This document shows positions 26,891 through 35,353 of a DNA stretch of 54,054 bases, piece by piece. Made by a program: the position numbers and the translations under genes. Each line of letters opens with the position of its first letter. The first letter of the stretch is position 1. The notes below the pieces were generated by a model. That model was not told the origin of the DNA. It saw nothing but the letters and a program-made list of their open reading frames with translations, and did not search any database. The DNA is from Enterococcus alcedinis (GTDB taxonomy: Bacteria; Bacillota; Bacilli; Lactobacillales; Enterococcaceae), in contig NZ_BMDT01000014.1 in the NCBI RefSeq assembly GCF_014635985.1, forward strand, positions 1 to 54,054. Direction: 5' to 3'.

Positions 26891-27010
26891 TTGAAACCTC
26901 CAATTATTGGGAAAGGTTAAAAACCATCCAAATTCAACTAATCATACCATATTCAAGAGAAAAGATAAAAAAGCTTTTACAAATTTTTAATAAATCGGCA
27001 AGAAAGAAAA

Positions 27011-27045
27011 ATCAAGAGGCCAGACATCTGTCAGAGCCTCTTGAT
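27011..27045 (-). terminator. terminator downstream of ktrB and the tandem repeats
   Basis: ATCAAGAGGC pairs perfectly with GCCTCTTGAT around a 15-base loop. On the minus strand it runs into TTTTTCTTTCTT. It would end transcripts coming from ktrB before murT. Confidence 0.8.
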
Positions 27046-27286
27046 GAACGGTATTTCTAAAGCTGACACTCGGAAATAAGTCGATCTGTGAAAAAATGAA
27101 AATCCCATTTTCTTCCCAGATGCGTTCTTATTTCTCGTGTCAAATCGCTTTATAAATAACCTTATGATGAACGGTATTTCTAAAGCTGACACTCGGTCAT
27201 AAGCCAAAACCTCCCAAAAGTAAAGCGCACTTTCGGGAGGTTTCTTTTCTTATGACTCGTGTCAACCCGCTTTATAAATAACCTTA
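27042..27286. repeat. two tandem structured repeats (123 and 122 bases) in the ktrB 3' region
   Basis: Copy 1 is 27042-27164 and copy 2 is 27165-27286, head to tail. Each copy has a 5' arm GAACGGTATTTCTAAAGC then TGACACTCGG, and a 3' arm CTCGTGTCAA then CGCTTTATAAATAACCTTA. These pair as GGTATTT/AAATAACC, AAAGC/GCTTT and GACAC/GTGTC. The inner stem differs but stays paired: GAAATAAG/CTTATTTC in copy 1, GTCATAAG/CTTATGAC in copy 2. The apical regions are unrelated, and each folds into its own hairpin. The ktrB stop codon is the last three bases of copy 2. I do not recognise the element. Confidence 0.85.
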
Positions 27287-28693
27287 GCCGATAATAATTT
27301 TTTCTGTTGGGTACTCATATCCTAGGTCGCGAGTTTCTTTTGGTACGAATAACAGTAAGGTATAAAGCATGCCGATTCGGCCGATAAACATTAACATACC
27401 GATTACTAATTTCCCGAAATTTGAAAACTCTGGCGTAATGCCCAGTGACATTCCGGTTGTTCCAAAAGCGGAAGCGACTTCGACGACGATAGAAATCAAG
27501 GAGAAATTTTCAGTCGCGGTGAGTACGATAACGCTACTGAAGCACATCGCCAGTGAGAGCATAAAGACGATGACAGCTTTTTGAACATCATTGTTGTCGA
27601 TTTGACGCCCAAAAACATTGACTCTTGATTCGCTTTTTAAAAAAGAAAACAAATACAAACCAATGATCATGACGGTCGTTGTTCGAACGCCACCCCCAAC
27701 GGAACTGGGGCTGCATCCGATGAACATGAGTAGTGAGAAAATAAGTAAGGTTGTTGTTTGAAATTCACTGATGTCGTGAATTTGTAAACCGGCATTTCGT
27801 GTGGTTACGGAATAAAACATACTCGTCACAAGTGTTTCTGAAAAAGAACTTCCTTGAAACATGTGGTTTTTTTCAAGTGCAAAAATCGCTAATGTTCCAC
27901 CGATAAACAAAATCACGAAAGACAGCACCGAAATTTTTGTAAAGAGTGAAAAACGAAAAGGCAGTTGATGCAAGGTTTTCTTTTTACATTTTTGTAAGAA
28001 CCAGGAACGGAAATCCATAATAACTGGAAAACCAATCCCACCGATGAAAATTAAAAACATAATGGCGAATAAAAAAGCATAACTATCCGCGTAAGGTAAA
28101 ATCGAATGACCAGTCACATCAAATCCAGAGTTTGTCACGGCTGAAATCGCTTGATAAAATCCATTAAATAATGCATCACTCCAACGACTATAAAAACCGT
28201 TTGTTTTAAAATAAATCCCAAAAATAATTCCACCAATGACTTGAAAACTAATTAGAATTAAAAAAGTCGTTCGAATGAGATTGACGATGCCACTCAGTCG
28301 CGGTTGATTCATATCGGTCATGATCAATTGTCGTTGTTTTAAAGAGATTCGTTTATTTGAAACGATAAAGAAAAAGGTTGAAATCATCATAATCCCAAGT
28401 CCACCAATTTGAAATAGGATCGAGAGTAAAACCACACCATTTTTATTGAAGACCTCATTGATTGGGAATGTTGACAGACCAGTCACGCTAATCGTGCTAA
28501 CAGCCATAAATAAGAGGTCAATAAACGAAGCTTCACTTCCTGGTTGTCTAAAGATCGGTAAGTAGAAAAGTCCGAGAGCGACAATCGTCATGAGAATATA
28601 ATAGCTGACGATAATTTGAATGGAAGACACGCGCTGATAAATGAATAACCGATTTTTTCTAAGAAACAACCGGATGTTTCGTTCCAAAGACAT
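27284..28693 (-). CDS. ktrB: KtrB-type (TrkH family) potassium transporter subunit
   Basis: The 469-residue protein has the four pore repeats of the TrkH/KtrB superfamily, with selectivity-filter segments SVTGLSTF, NSGFDVTG, RNAGLQIH and FGTTGMSLG. It has many membrane helices and a short charged N-terminus. It forms the ion-conducting dimer; the regulatory KtrA ring protein is not encoded nearby. Enterococcal KtrII/NtpJ-type sodium-linked potassium uptake is an alternative name. Start ATG follows AGGAGGAAC. The stop codon lies inside the end of the structured repeat array. Confidence 0.92.
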   Translation of the reverse strand: MSLERNIRLFLRKNRLFIYQRVSSIQIIVSYYILMTIVALGLFYLPIFRQPGSEASFIDLLFMAVSTISVTGLSTFPINEVFNKNGVVLLSILFQIGGLGIMMISTFFFIVSNKRISLKQRQLIMTDMNQPRLSGIVNLIRTTFLILISFQVIGGIIFGIYFKTNGFYSRWSDALFNGFYQAISAVTNSGFDVTGHSILPYADSYAFLFAIMFLIFIGGIGFPVIMDFRSWFLQKCKKKTLHQLPFRFSLFTKISVLSFVILFIGGTLAIFALEKNHMFQGSSFSETLVTSMFYSVTTRNAGLQIHDISEFQTTTLLIFSLLMFIGCSPSSVGGGVRTTTVMIIGLYLFSFLKSESRVNVFGRQIDNNDVQKAVIVFMLSLAMCFSSVIVLTATENFSLISIVVEVASAFGTTGMSLGITPEFSNFGKLVIGMLMFIGRIGMLYTLLLFVPKETRDLGYEYPTEKIIIG

Positions 28694-28869
28694 GAATGTT
28701 CCTCCTATAAAGAAATAATAAAACTAGTATAACAAATTTTGACATGGAAGTACTTGAAAGTCACAAGAACTAAAAATTTTATGAATAATAATTGATGGTT
28801 AAAGCTTAGAATCAAAAGCTATGTTATACTGATTTCAAATAAAAGATTACAAGTGAAGGAGGGAACAAA

Positions 28870-29439
28870 TTGAAAAGCTTCGTAAAAAACTGGGGGCTCT
28901 TCCTACTCGTATTAGCAACGTTTATTATTTTACGAGTCTATTTTTTAACACCTGTTTCGGTGAAAGGTCACTCCATGGATCCCACCTTAAATGATGGTCA
29001 AAAATTATTAACACTTAAAACAGATGATGCGGATCGTTTCGATATTATTACGTTAAAGGAGCCAGATGATTTAAGTAAATTGGCTGTTAAAAGAGTCATT
29101 GCGCTACCTGGCGAAACTGTTGAAATGAAAGATGATCAATTAACGATTAATGGCGAAGTTGTATCAGAGCCATATTTAGAGGAGTATCTAACGCTGTTTA
29201 AAGCGGGTGATTTAGCTGAAACTTACGCTTACAATCCTGATTTTCAATCGATTGCAAGCAATGCTTCAAACTTCACTGATGATTTTGTTTTTACAGTACC
29301 TGAAGATGAATATTTTGTGCTAGGCGATAACCGTTTAGTTTCAAAAGACAGCCGCTATTTCGGTTTCGTTAAAGATTCGTATATTCAAGGGAAAGTCATC
29401 TGGCGCTATTGGCCATTAAATGAGATGGAAGTCTTCTAA
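28870..29439 (+). CDS. lepB: signal peptidase I
   Basis: The 189-residue protein has one N-terminal membrane anchor (residues about 9-28). The catalytic Ser35 is in VKGHSMDPTL, the general-base Lys74 in AVKRVIALPGE, and box E GDNRLVSKDSRYFG follows. It removes signal peptides from Sec-exported proteins outside the membrane. The start is TTG 28870 after GAAGGAGGGAA. It is the short, single-anchor Gram-positive type. Confidence 0.95.
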   Translation: MKSFVKNWGLFLLVLATFIILRVYFLTPVSVKGHSMDPTLNDGQKLLTLKTDDADRFDIITLKEPDDLSKLAVKRVIALPGETVEMKDDQLTINGEVVSEPYLEEYLTLFKAGDLAETYAYNPDFQSIASNASNFTDDFVFTVPEDEYFVLGDNRLVSKDSRYFGFVKDSYIQGKVIWRYWPLNEMEVF

Positions 29440-29497
29440 TTATCAGATACAGCATCAAATTGTAGCGTGCTAAATGAATCAAAGGAGCGATAAATAA

Positions 29498-29884
29498 ATG
29501 GAAAAATTAACCATCAATGTCAAAGAAACGTCACATACATTACCAATTGAAAATGGCTCATGGATATTAAAACGAGAAGAAGGCTATTCACCGGTTCAAA
29601 TGTTAGTAGCGGCTGTCGCCAGTTGTGGTGGCTACGTTTATGCCTCTGTATTACAAAATTCCAACATTCCTCATGAAATTGAGAAAATTGAAGTTAATTA
29701 CTTACGTGATGAAAAACGTAAAACCAATCCTGTATCCGCGATTGATTTAGTGATCCATGCAAAAATTGATACAGCATTCCATGAAAAAGCGGAACGTTGC
29801 GTAAAGCTTATTTCACCTAACTGTCCCGTAATTCAATCGATTGACCCGCAAATTGTTGTGACAGAATCGGTTTTATTTATTTAA
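29498..29884 (+). CDS. OsmC/Ohr family protein
   Basis: The 128-residue protein has the two conserved cysteines of OsmC-like peroxiredoxins: Cys43 in VAAVASCGGYVYAS and Cys109 in SPNCPVIQS. GYSPVQMLVAAV precedes the first. Such proteins reduce organic hydroperoxides. Some relatives are YhfA-like and of uncertain role, so I do not assign Ohr. ATG 29498 follows AAAGGAGCGA, and a GNAT gene follows after 12 bases. Confidence 0.88.
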   Translation: MEKLTINVKETSHTLPIENGSWILKREEGYSPVQMLVAAVASCGGYVYASVLQNSNIPHEIEKIEVNYLRDEKRKTNPVSAIDLVIHAKIDTAFHEKAERCVKLISPNCPVIQSIDPQIVVTESVLFI

Positions 29885-29896
29885 AGGAGAATGTTT

Positions 29897-30463
29897 ATGC
29901 GTGGCAAACAAGTTTACTTAGCAGAACTGCGTCCAGGTGACAGTGAGTTGTTTACCGAATGGCAGTGGGATAAAACCTTTATGAAAGGCATTAGTGAGGA
30001 TGTGTTTCATCCGTTCACTTTAGATGATTGGGAAAAAATGTTCAGTGACACGATGAGTAACGAAAATTTTTATTTTACGATTCGTCGGACAATTGATGAC
30101 CAGTTGATTGGTTTTATTTCGCTAACAGATGTTTATTTCAAAAATCGTCATGGGGCGCTAGGAATTGGTATTCCACATGCAGATAATCGAGGGAAAGGCT
30201 ATGGAACGGAAGCGGTCGAGTTATTGCTTCGGTTTGCTTTTGATCATTTGGGCTTACATAAAGTCCGCTTAAGTGTGCATGAATTCAATCAAAAAGCAAT
30301 TAGGGTCTATCAAAAAATCGGCTTTGTTCAAGAAGGTGTGAATCGTGAAAGTGTCTACCAAAGCGGTAAATGGTATGATCAACTTGATTTTGGCTTGCTA
30401 CAAACAGAGTGGCGTATTAATGAAAATAATAAAATTCGCCGTTTTGAACGCGAATTAGGTTAA
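29897..30463 (+). CDS. GNAT family N-acetyltransferase
   Basis: ATG 29897 (MRGKQVYLAELRPGD) is preferred over 29891 because AAAGGAGA ends right at 29890. The 188-residue protein has the RimJ/RimL-like layout: GIGIPHADNRGKGYGTEAVELLL contains the acetyl-CoA loop (Q/RxxGxG/A), and YQKIGFVQEG is typical of motif B. The acceptor is unknown; the group includes ribosomal protein and spermidine acetyltransferases. It is probably in one transcript with the OsmC gene, and a terminator follows. Confidence 0.88.
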   Translation: MRGKQVYLAELRPGDSELFTEWQWDKTFMKGISEDVFHPFTLDDWEKMFSDTMSNENFYFTIRRTIDDQLIGFISLTDVYFKNRHGALGIGIPHADNRGKGYGTEAVELLLRFAFDHLGLHKVRLSVHEFNQKAIRVYQKIGFVQEGVNRESVYQSGKWYDQLDFGLLQTEWRINENNKIRRFERELG

Positions 30464-30466
30464 GTA

Positions 30467-30506
30467 AAAAACGAGGTCATCACAAATCGATGGGCTCGTT
30501 TTTTTG
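30467..30506 (+). terminator. terminator after the acetyltransferase gene
   Basis: AAAAAACGAG, a 19-base loop and CTCGTTTTTTT. The stem is short but the T run is perfect. Confidence 0.7.
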
Positions 30507-30621
30507 ATGATTTTAAGCGAATATCAAAAATTATTTGAGTCGATGCATCCTGTGTTGGTGTGTTCAAGTGTAGTGAAAAATTAAAAAGGGTTTAATTTTT
30601 ATTGTTTTTCGATAAATATAC

Positions 30622-30651
30622 ATTGATAATCAATTCGTTTGATTCTATAAT
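30622..30651 (+). promoter_or_regulatory. promoter with overlapping palindromes for the DUF2975/HTH pair
   Basis: TTGATA (30623-30628), 17 bases and TATAAT (30646-30651) form a near-consensus promoter. ATTGAT-A-ATCAAT (30622-30634) covers the -35 as a perfect palindrome, and AATCAA-ttcg-TTTGATT fills the spacer. The HTH protein encoded two genes on is an obvious candidate to bind there. Confidence 0.7.
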
Positions 30652-30680
30652 TACGACATTAAATAAAGAGGTGAACAATA

Positions 30681-31151
30681 ATGAAATTAAAAACTTTTGT
30701 CTTTAAAGGCGTTCTTTTACTATTAACAATCATACTATTTTTTGTGACATTTTTGATTACAATCCAGATGGTAACAGGTGAGAAATTAGAGCTGACGTTA
30801 GCGATGAAGATTTTTTATGGGACCATTCTTTTGACGGATGTCTTTGCTCTGAGTGCGCTGAGCTCGGTCTATCGAATGGTTACGCTAATTGGTCATAAAC
30901 AAGCCTTTTCGCATCAAATTTTACCGTTAGTCGCAAAATTAAACCGCCAACTATTACTAATGTCCCTATCTTTTTGTGGTATTTTACCTTTTGTCTATCA
31001 GATTGTGCAAAATGAAGATGCACCAGGTGTAATGATTCTTGGTTTGATGCTCGTAGCCATTCCGTTTTCACTGGTGGTCTTTGGAAAAATTGTCGAAGAA
31101 TTATTTAAACAAGCGGTCAACTTAAAAAAAGAGCAAGATTTAACGATTTAA
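30681..31151 (+). CDS. DUF2975 membrane protein
   Basis: The 156-residue protein has four predicted membrane helices, near residues 9-30, 40-62, 92-112 and 118-140. It resembles the DUF2975 family, which is almost always paired with a small YozG-like HTH regulator, as here (the next gene starts 14 bases later). The role is unknown; these pairs look like membrane-linked transcription switches. ATG 30681 follows AGAGGTGAA. Confidence 0.75.
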   Translation: MKLKTFVFKGVLLLLTIILFFVTFLITIQMVTGEKLELTLAMKIFYGTILLTDVFALSALSSVYRMVTLIGHKQAFSHQILPLVAKLNRQLLLMSLSFCGILPFVYQIVQNEDAPGVMILGLMLVAIPFSLVVFGKIVEELFKQAVNLKKEQDLTI

Positions 31152-31165
31152 AGGAGGACGTTACC

Positions 31166-31378
31166 ATGGCTATTTTAGTTAATTTAGATGTGATGTTAGC
31201 AAAAAGAAAAATGAGTGTAACCGAGCTATCTGAAAAGGTCGATATCACAATGGCCAATATCTCCATTTTAAAAAATGGAAAAGCGAAAGCGATCCGTTTT
31301 TCCACGTTGAATAAAATTTGTGAAGTGCTGGAATGTCAGCCGGGAGATTTGTTGGTTTATGAGGAAACGAGTGAATGA
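31166..31378 (+). CDS. small Xre-family HTH regulator (YozG-like)
   Basis: The 70-residue protein is essentially one helix-turn-helix domain: KMSVTELSEKVDITMANISILKNGKAKAIRFSTLNKICEVLECQPGDLL, quoted here in outline only, shows the Cro/C1 pattern with the QPGDLL ending of the YozG group. ATG 31166 follows AAAGGAGG. It is co-transcribed with the DUF2975 gene and probably regulates that promoter. Confidence 0.88.
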   Translation: MAILVNLDVMLAKRKMSVTELSEKVDITMANISILKNGKAKAIRFSTLNKICEVLECQPGDLLVYEETSE

Positions 31379-31477
31379 TTCAAATGAAATCTTAAACTTA
31401 TTTATCCTGTGAAAGAATTTACTGTAAAATTTTGACGTTTTCAAGTATAATACCAAAGGAGCAAGTGGAGGAGAAAG

Positions 31478-32056
31478 ATGGCACAATTATTTTTTAAATA
31501 CGGCGCAATGAACAGTGGGAAATCAATTGAAATTTTGAAGGTTGCCCACAATTACGAAGAACAAAATAAACCTGTCGTCTTGATGACGAGTGGCATTGAT
31601 ACACGTGCCGGTATTGGTAAAGTCGCGAGTCGCATTGGTATTGAAAAAGAAGCGTTACCGATTCATGAAGAAACGGATATTTTTAAGACCATTCAAGCAC
31701 TTGATTACACACCTTATTGTGTGTTGATTGATGAATCGCAATTTTTAGCAAAACACCACGTATTATCTTTAATGAAAATCGTGGATGAACTAAATATTCC
31801 AGTCATGGCTTTTGGCTTGAAAAATGATTTCCGTAATGAATTGTTTGAAGGCTCACAATACTTGTTATTGTATGCCGATAAAATTGAAGAAATGAAAACC
31901 ATTTGCTGGTTTTGTCATAAAAAAGCAATCATGAATTTGCGTTATGTCAATGATGTTCCTGTTTATGAAGGGGAACAAGTTCAAATTGGTGGAAATGAAG
32001 CGTATTTCCCAGTTTGTCGTCAACACTATTTTAATCCAAAAATGAAAATTCAATAG
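31478..32056 (+). CDS. tdk: thymidine kinase
   Basis: The 192-residue protein has the P-loop [11 protein letters not shown] at the N-terminus, the DESQFL motif, the lasso region and zinc-binding cysteines in CWFCHKKA and VCRQHYF. It salvages thymidine to dTMP and is the tetrameric type II form found in Firmicutes. ATG 31478 follows GGAGGAGAAAG. The gene lies 17 bases before prfA, the conserved tdk-prfA-prmC order. Confidence 0.96.
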   Translation: MAQLFFKYGAMNSGKSIEILKVAHNYEEQNKPVVLMTSGIDTRAGIGKVASRIGIEKEALPIHEETDIFKTIQALDYTPYCVLIDESQFLAKHHVLSLMKIVDELNIPVMAFGLKNDFRNELFEGSQYLLLYADKIEEMKTICWFCHKKAIMNLRYVNDVPVYEGEQVQIGGNEAYFPVCRQHYFNPKMKIQ

Positions 32057-32073
32057 AGAAAAGGAGTCTTTCT

Positions 32074-33147
32074 ATGTACGATCAATTACAGTCGGTTGAA
32101 GACCGCTATGAAGAACTAGGGGAATTATTAAGTGACCCAGAAGTTGTTTCCGATACGAAACGCTTTATGGAGTTATCCAAAGAAGAAGCGAGCACACGTG
32201 AAACAGTTGCTGTGTATCGCCGTTACAAAGTAGTCGTTGAAGGCATCAGCGAAACTGAAGAGTTACTAGGTGAAAGCTTAGATGCGGATATGGCAGAAAT
32301 GGCCAAAGAAGAATTAAGCGACTTAAAGAAAGAAAAAGAAGCTTTAGAAGAGCAAATTAAGATTTTACTTTTACCAACAGATCCAAATGATGATAAAAAC
32401 ATCATTATGGAAATTCGTGGGGCAGCAGGTGGCGATGAAGCAGCCTTATTTGCCGGCGATTTATTTGAGATGTACCAACGTTACGCGGATGCTCAAGGTT
32501 GGAAAGTCGAAGTAATGGACGCCAACGTGACTGGAATTGGTGGTTATAAAGAAGTGATCATGATGATTACTGGTGAGAATGTCTTCTCGAAATTAAAATA
32601 CGAAAGTGGCGCTCACCGTGTACAACGTGTGCCATCGACAGAATCACAAGGACGTATTCACACATCAACTGCGACGGTCGTTGTTTTACCAGAAGCCGAA
32701 GAAGTTGAAATTGATTTAGCGGAAAAAGATATCCGTACAGATATTTACCACGCATCCGGTGCCGGTGGACAGCACGTCAACAAAACGGCTTCAGCGGTTC
32801 GTTTAACGCACATTCCAACAGGGATTGCGGTAGCGATGCAAGATGAACGTTCGCAAATTAAAAACCGTGAAAAAGCGATGAAAGTTTTACGTGCCCGTGT
32901 GTATGACAAGATTCAACAAGAAGCGCGTAGTGAGTATGATGCGAACCGTAAATCAGCAGTGGGTACTGGGGATCGCTCAGAACGTATCCGTACATACAAC
33001 TATCCACAAAACCGTGTAACCGATCACCGTATTGGTTTAACGATTCAAAAGTTGGATCAAATTTTAACTGGGAAACTCGATGAAGTGGTTGATGCGTTAA
33101 TCATGTACGATCAAACGTCGAAATTAGATGAGTTACAAAATGGCTAA
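32074..33147 (+). CDS. prfA: peptide chain release factor 1
   Basis: The 357-residue protein has the GGQ catalytic loop ([15 protein letters not shown]) and the RF1-type codon-reading motif P-x-T in [14 protein letters not shown], which supports RF1 rather than RF2. It releases peptides at UAA and UAG. ATG 32074 follows AAAGGAG. It overlaps prmC, whose product methylates the GGQ glutamine. Confidence 0.97.
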   Translation: MYDQLQSVEDRYEELGELLSDPEVVSDTKRFMELSKEEASTRETVAVYRRYKVVVEGISETEELLGESLDADMAEMAKEELSDLKKEKEALEEQIKILLLPTDPNDDKNIIMEIRGAAGGDEAALFAGDLFEMYQRYADAQGWKVEVMDANVTGIGGYKEVIMMITGENVFSKLKYESGAHRVQRVPSTESQGRIHTSTATVVVLPEAEEVEIDLAEKDIRTDIYHASGAGGQHVNKTASAVRLTHIPTGIAVAMQDERSQIKNREKAMKVLRARVYDKIQQEARSEYDANRKSAVGTGDRSERIRTYNYPQNRVTDHRIGLTIQKLDQILTGKLDEVVDALIMYDQTSKLDELQNG

Positions 33148-33970
33148 AACCTATCGAGAAGTCCTCTTTTGGGCTTCTTCTTTTTTAGAAGCATCGGGCG
33201 TTGATGGACAGCATATTTTATATGTCTTTTTGAGACGTAAAAAATGGAGCCAGACCGATTGGCTCTTAAACTGGAATAAAATGATGCCAGAAGAAGAAGA
33301 AGTACAACTCAAAGAAGATTTAGAACAATTGAAGAACCATTACCCACCTCAATATCTTTTAGGTTTTGAAGAATTTTACGGTCGCTTTTTTAAAGTGAGT
33401 GAAGAAACATTAATTCCACGGCCTGAAACAGAAGAGCTTGTAGCCCTTTGTCTCGAAAAAGGGACGAAAGAAGCAGCTTACGTGGTTGATGTCGGTACGG
33501 GGACGGGTGCGATTAGTCTAACCTTGAAACTTGAACGACCGAATTGGCACGTAGCAACAGTTGATTTATCAGCGGGAGCATTAGCGATTGCTAAAGAAAA
33601 TGCTGACCAATTAGGCGCTAACGTTGATTTTTATTTAGGTGATACCTTGGGTCCAATCGAACAACCGATTGATATTCTGATTTCCAATCCACCGTATATC
33701 GGAGTGGAAGAATGGGAATCGATGGATGAGAGTGTCCGAACCTTTGAACCGAAAATGGCGTTATTCGCGGAAAATCAAGGCTTAGCGATTTACGAGCAGT
33801 TAGCTAAAGAAGCTCAACAAAAATTATCGTCTACTGGGAAAATCTTTTTAGAGATTGGTTATTTACAAGGAAAAGCGGTTCAAAGTCTCTTTCAAAGGTA
33901 TTTTCCTGGAAAAAAGGTGAGCATTCACCAAGATTTAAGTGGTCAAGACCGGATGATTATGGTGGAATAG
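33140..33970 (+). CDS. prmC: release factor glutamine methyltransferase
   Basis: ATG 33140 (MAKTYREVL) overlaps the end of prfA by 8 bases, giving 276 residues. The protein has the SAM-binding [13 protein letters not shown] and the active-site NPPY in [12 protein letters not shown], together with the N-terminal helical domain of HemK/PrmC. It methylates the glutamine of the GGQ loop in release factors. A DnaA-box cluster starts at its stop codon. Confidence 0.95.
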   Translation: MAKTYREVLFWASSFLEASGVDGQHILYVFLRRKKWSQTDWLLNWNKMMPEEEEVQLKEDLEQLKNHYPPQYLLGFEEFYGRFFKVSEETLIPRPETEELVALCLEKGTKEAAYVVDVGTGTGAISLTLKLERPNWHVATVDLSAGALAIAKENADQLGANVDFYLGDTLGPIEQPIDILISNPPYIGVEEWESMDESVRTFEPKMALFAENQGLAIYEQLAKEAQQKLSSTGKIFLEIGYLQGKAVQSLFQRYFPGKKVSIHQDLSGQDRMIMVE

Positions 33971-34170
33971 TTATCCACAGGATTGTGGATAACTAATATT
34001 TTTTTGGCCTTTAAATCTTAAGAAAACCTTGAGAAATCAATAAATAAAGCCTTTTAGTGAATTACCCACAGAGAAATCCACACTTGACAAAGAAGTTATC
34101 CACACACTGTGGGTAACTTTGGTGGAAATGTTGATAACTCACCAACAGTTAGGAAAAAGGATGTGCATAA
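33971..34170. promoter_or_regulatory. DnaA-box cluster between prmC and ywlC
   Basis: TTATCCACA is perfect at 33971-33979 and 34096-34104, and its complement TGTGGATAA is perfect at 33984-33992. One-mismatch copies lie at 34062-34070 (TTACCCACA), 34108-34116 (TGTGGGTAA), 34129-34137 (TGTTGATAA) and 34162-34170 (TGTGCATAA). A two-mismatch copy is AAATCCACA at 34074-34082. Eight 9-mers in 200 bases is far above chance. From memory, Bacillus subtilis has a DnaA-box cluster at ywlC too, which limits replication initiation by titrating DnaA. Confidence 0.88.
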
Positions 34171-34173
34171 CTT

Positions 34174-35193
34174 GTGGAAACAAAAAGATTCAATCAACAA
34201 GAAATAACAGAAGCAGCAAAAATTTTACGTCAAGGTGGATTAGTTGCCTTCCCAAGCGAAACCGTTTATGGCTTAGGTGCAAATGCAACATTGGAAGATG
34301 CTGTTAAACAGGTTTTTATCGTTAAAGGGCGTCCAAGCGATAATCCCTTGATTGTTCATGTAGAGAATTTTGAGCAAGTCAAACAATACGTGGATGTTTT
34401 TCATCCACTGACTGAAACGATTGTTGAAAAATTTTGGCCAGGGCCTCTGACCTTGATTTTTAAAATTAAATCAGACGCGTTGCCTCGTGTCGTTTCGGCG
34501 GGATTATCGACGGTTTCTTTCCGAATGCCTGATCATCCATTAACGTTAGCGTTGATTAAAGAAGTTGGAGCCCCGCTTGTCGGGCCAAGCGCCAATACTT
34601 CTGGGCGTCCAAGCCCAACGCAAAGCGAACATGTCTACCATGATTTAAATGGTAAGATTGCAGGTATTTTAGAAGGTGGATCAACGACAATTGGTGTAGA
34701 GTCGACGGTTTTAGATATTAGTGATCCCACACAACCACCGATGATTTTACGTCCTGGAGCAGTGACGAAAGAAGCATTAGAAGCTGCACTTAAGGTACCG
34801 ATTTTAGTCGATCAACACTTAGTAGAAGAAAGCCAAGCGCCACGCTCACCAGGAATGAAATATAAACACTACGCACCTAAAACAACGGTCTGGATGGTTC
34901 ATTCAGATGATTGGCAAGCGGCTTTTGACTGGGCGACTTCCAATCATTTTAAAATCGGTGTTTTAGCGAGTCCTACGCTTCAGGAGCGCTTTTCAAATCA
35001 AATGACAGCAATCTATCCATTAACAGATGAAACGGTCACAGCCGCAGCAAAAGGCTTGTTTGCGGGACTGCGGGCACTAGATGAAGAGCAAGTGGATTTA
35101 ATTTTTGCCCCAGTCTTTTCTGAAACAGGATTAGGTGTTGCTTATATGAATCGTTTGAAAAAGGCAGCTAACCAGCATTTTTTTAAACCGTAA
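34174..35193 (+). CDS. tsaC: threonylcarbamoyl-AMP synthase (YwlC/Sua5 type)
   Basis: The 339-residue protein has the YrdC domain (KILRQGGLVAFPSETVYGLGANA, here abbreviated to its key part PSETVYGLG; later GPSANTSGRPSPT) and the extra C-terminal Sua5 domain. It makes threonylcarbamoyl-AMP for the t6A37 modification of ANN-decoding tRNAs. The start is GTG 34174. The nearest ribosome site, AGGAAAAAGGA, is rather far, and the last DnaA-like box lies between it and the start, so DnaA could affect expression. Confidence 0.95.
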   Translation: METKRFNQQEITEAAKILRQGGLVAFPSETVYGLGANATLEDAVKQVFIVKGRPSDNPLIVHVENFEQVKQYVDVFHPLTETIVEKFWPGPLTLIFKIKSDALPRVVSAGLSTVSFRMPDHPLTLALIKEVGAPLVGPSANTSGRPSPTQSEHVYHDLNGKIAGILEGGSTTIGVESTVLDISDPTQPPMILRPGAVTKEALEAALKVPILVDQHLVEESQAPRSPGMKYKHYAPKTTVWMVHSDDWQAAFDWATSNHFKIGVLASPTLQERFSNQMTAIYPLTDETVTAAAKGLFAGLRALDEEQVDLIFAPVFSETGLGVAYMNRLKKAANQHFFKP

Positions 35194-35212
35194 AATGAAT
35201 AATAAAACAAAG

Positions 35213-35250
35213 AATGCTGATTATCGTTCGTCTTTGATCAGTTTTTTTGT
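35213..35250 (+). terminator. terminator after ywlC
   Basis: CTGAT, a 15-base loop and ATCAG are followed by seven T. The stem is weak. Confidence 0.55.
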
Positions 35251-35353
35251 TATTATCAATAAAATTTTCAACTTTTTAGAGTTAAAAGTTTCAAACCTCG
35301 AATGATATGTGCTACAATCGAGTTATCTTATTTTGAAGGGATGTTTGTGTTAG

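Noticed and set aside
27042-27286. A c-di-AMP (ydaO-type) riboswitch for ktrB, or a CRISPR array
   Set aside because: The element lies after the ktrB stop codon, not in its 5' leader, and the core lacks any ydaO sequence I know. There are only two copies without spacers, so it is not CRISPR.
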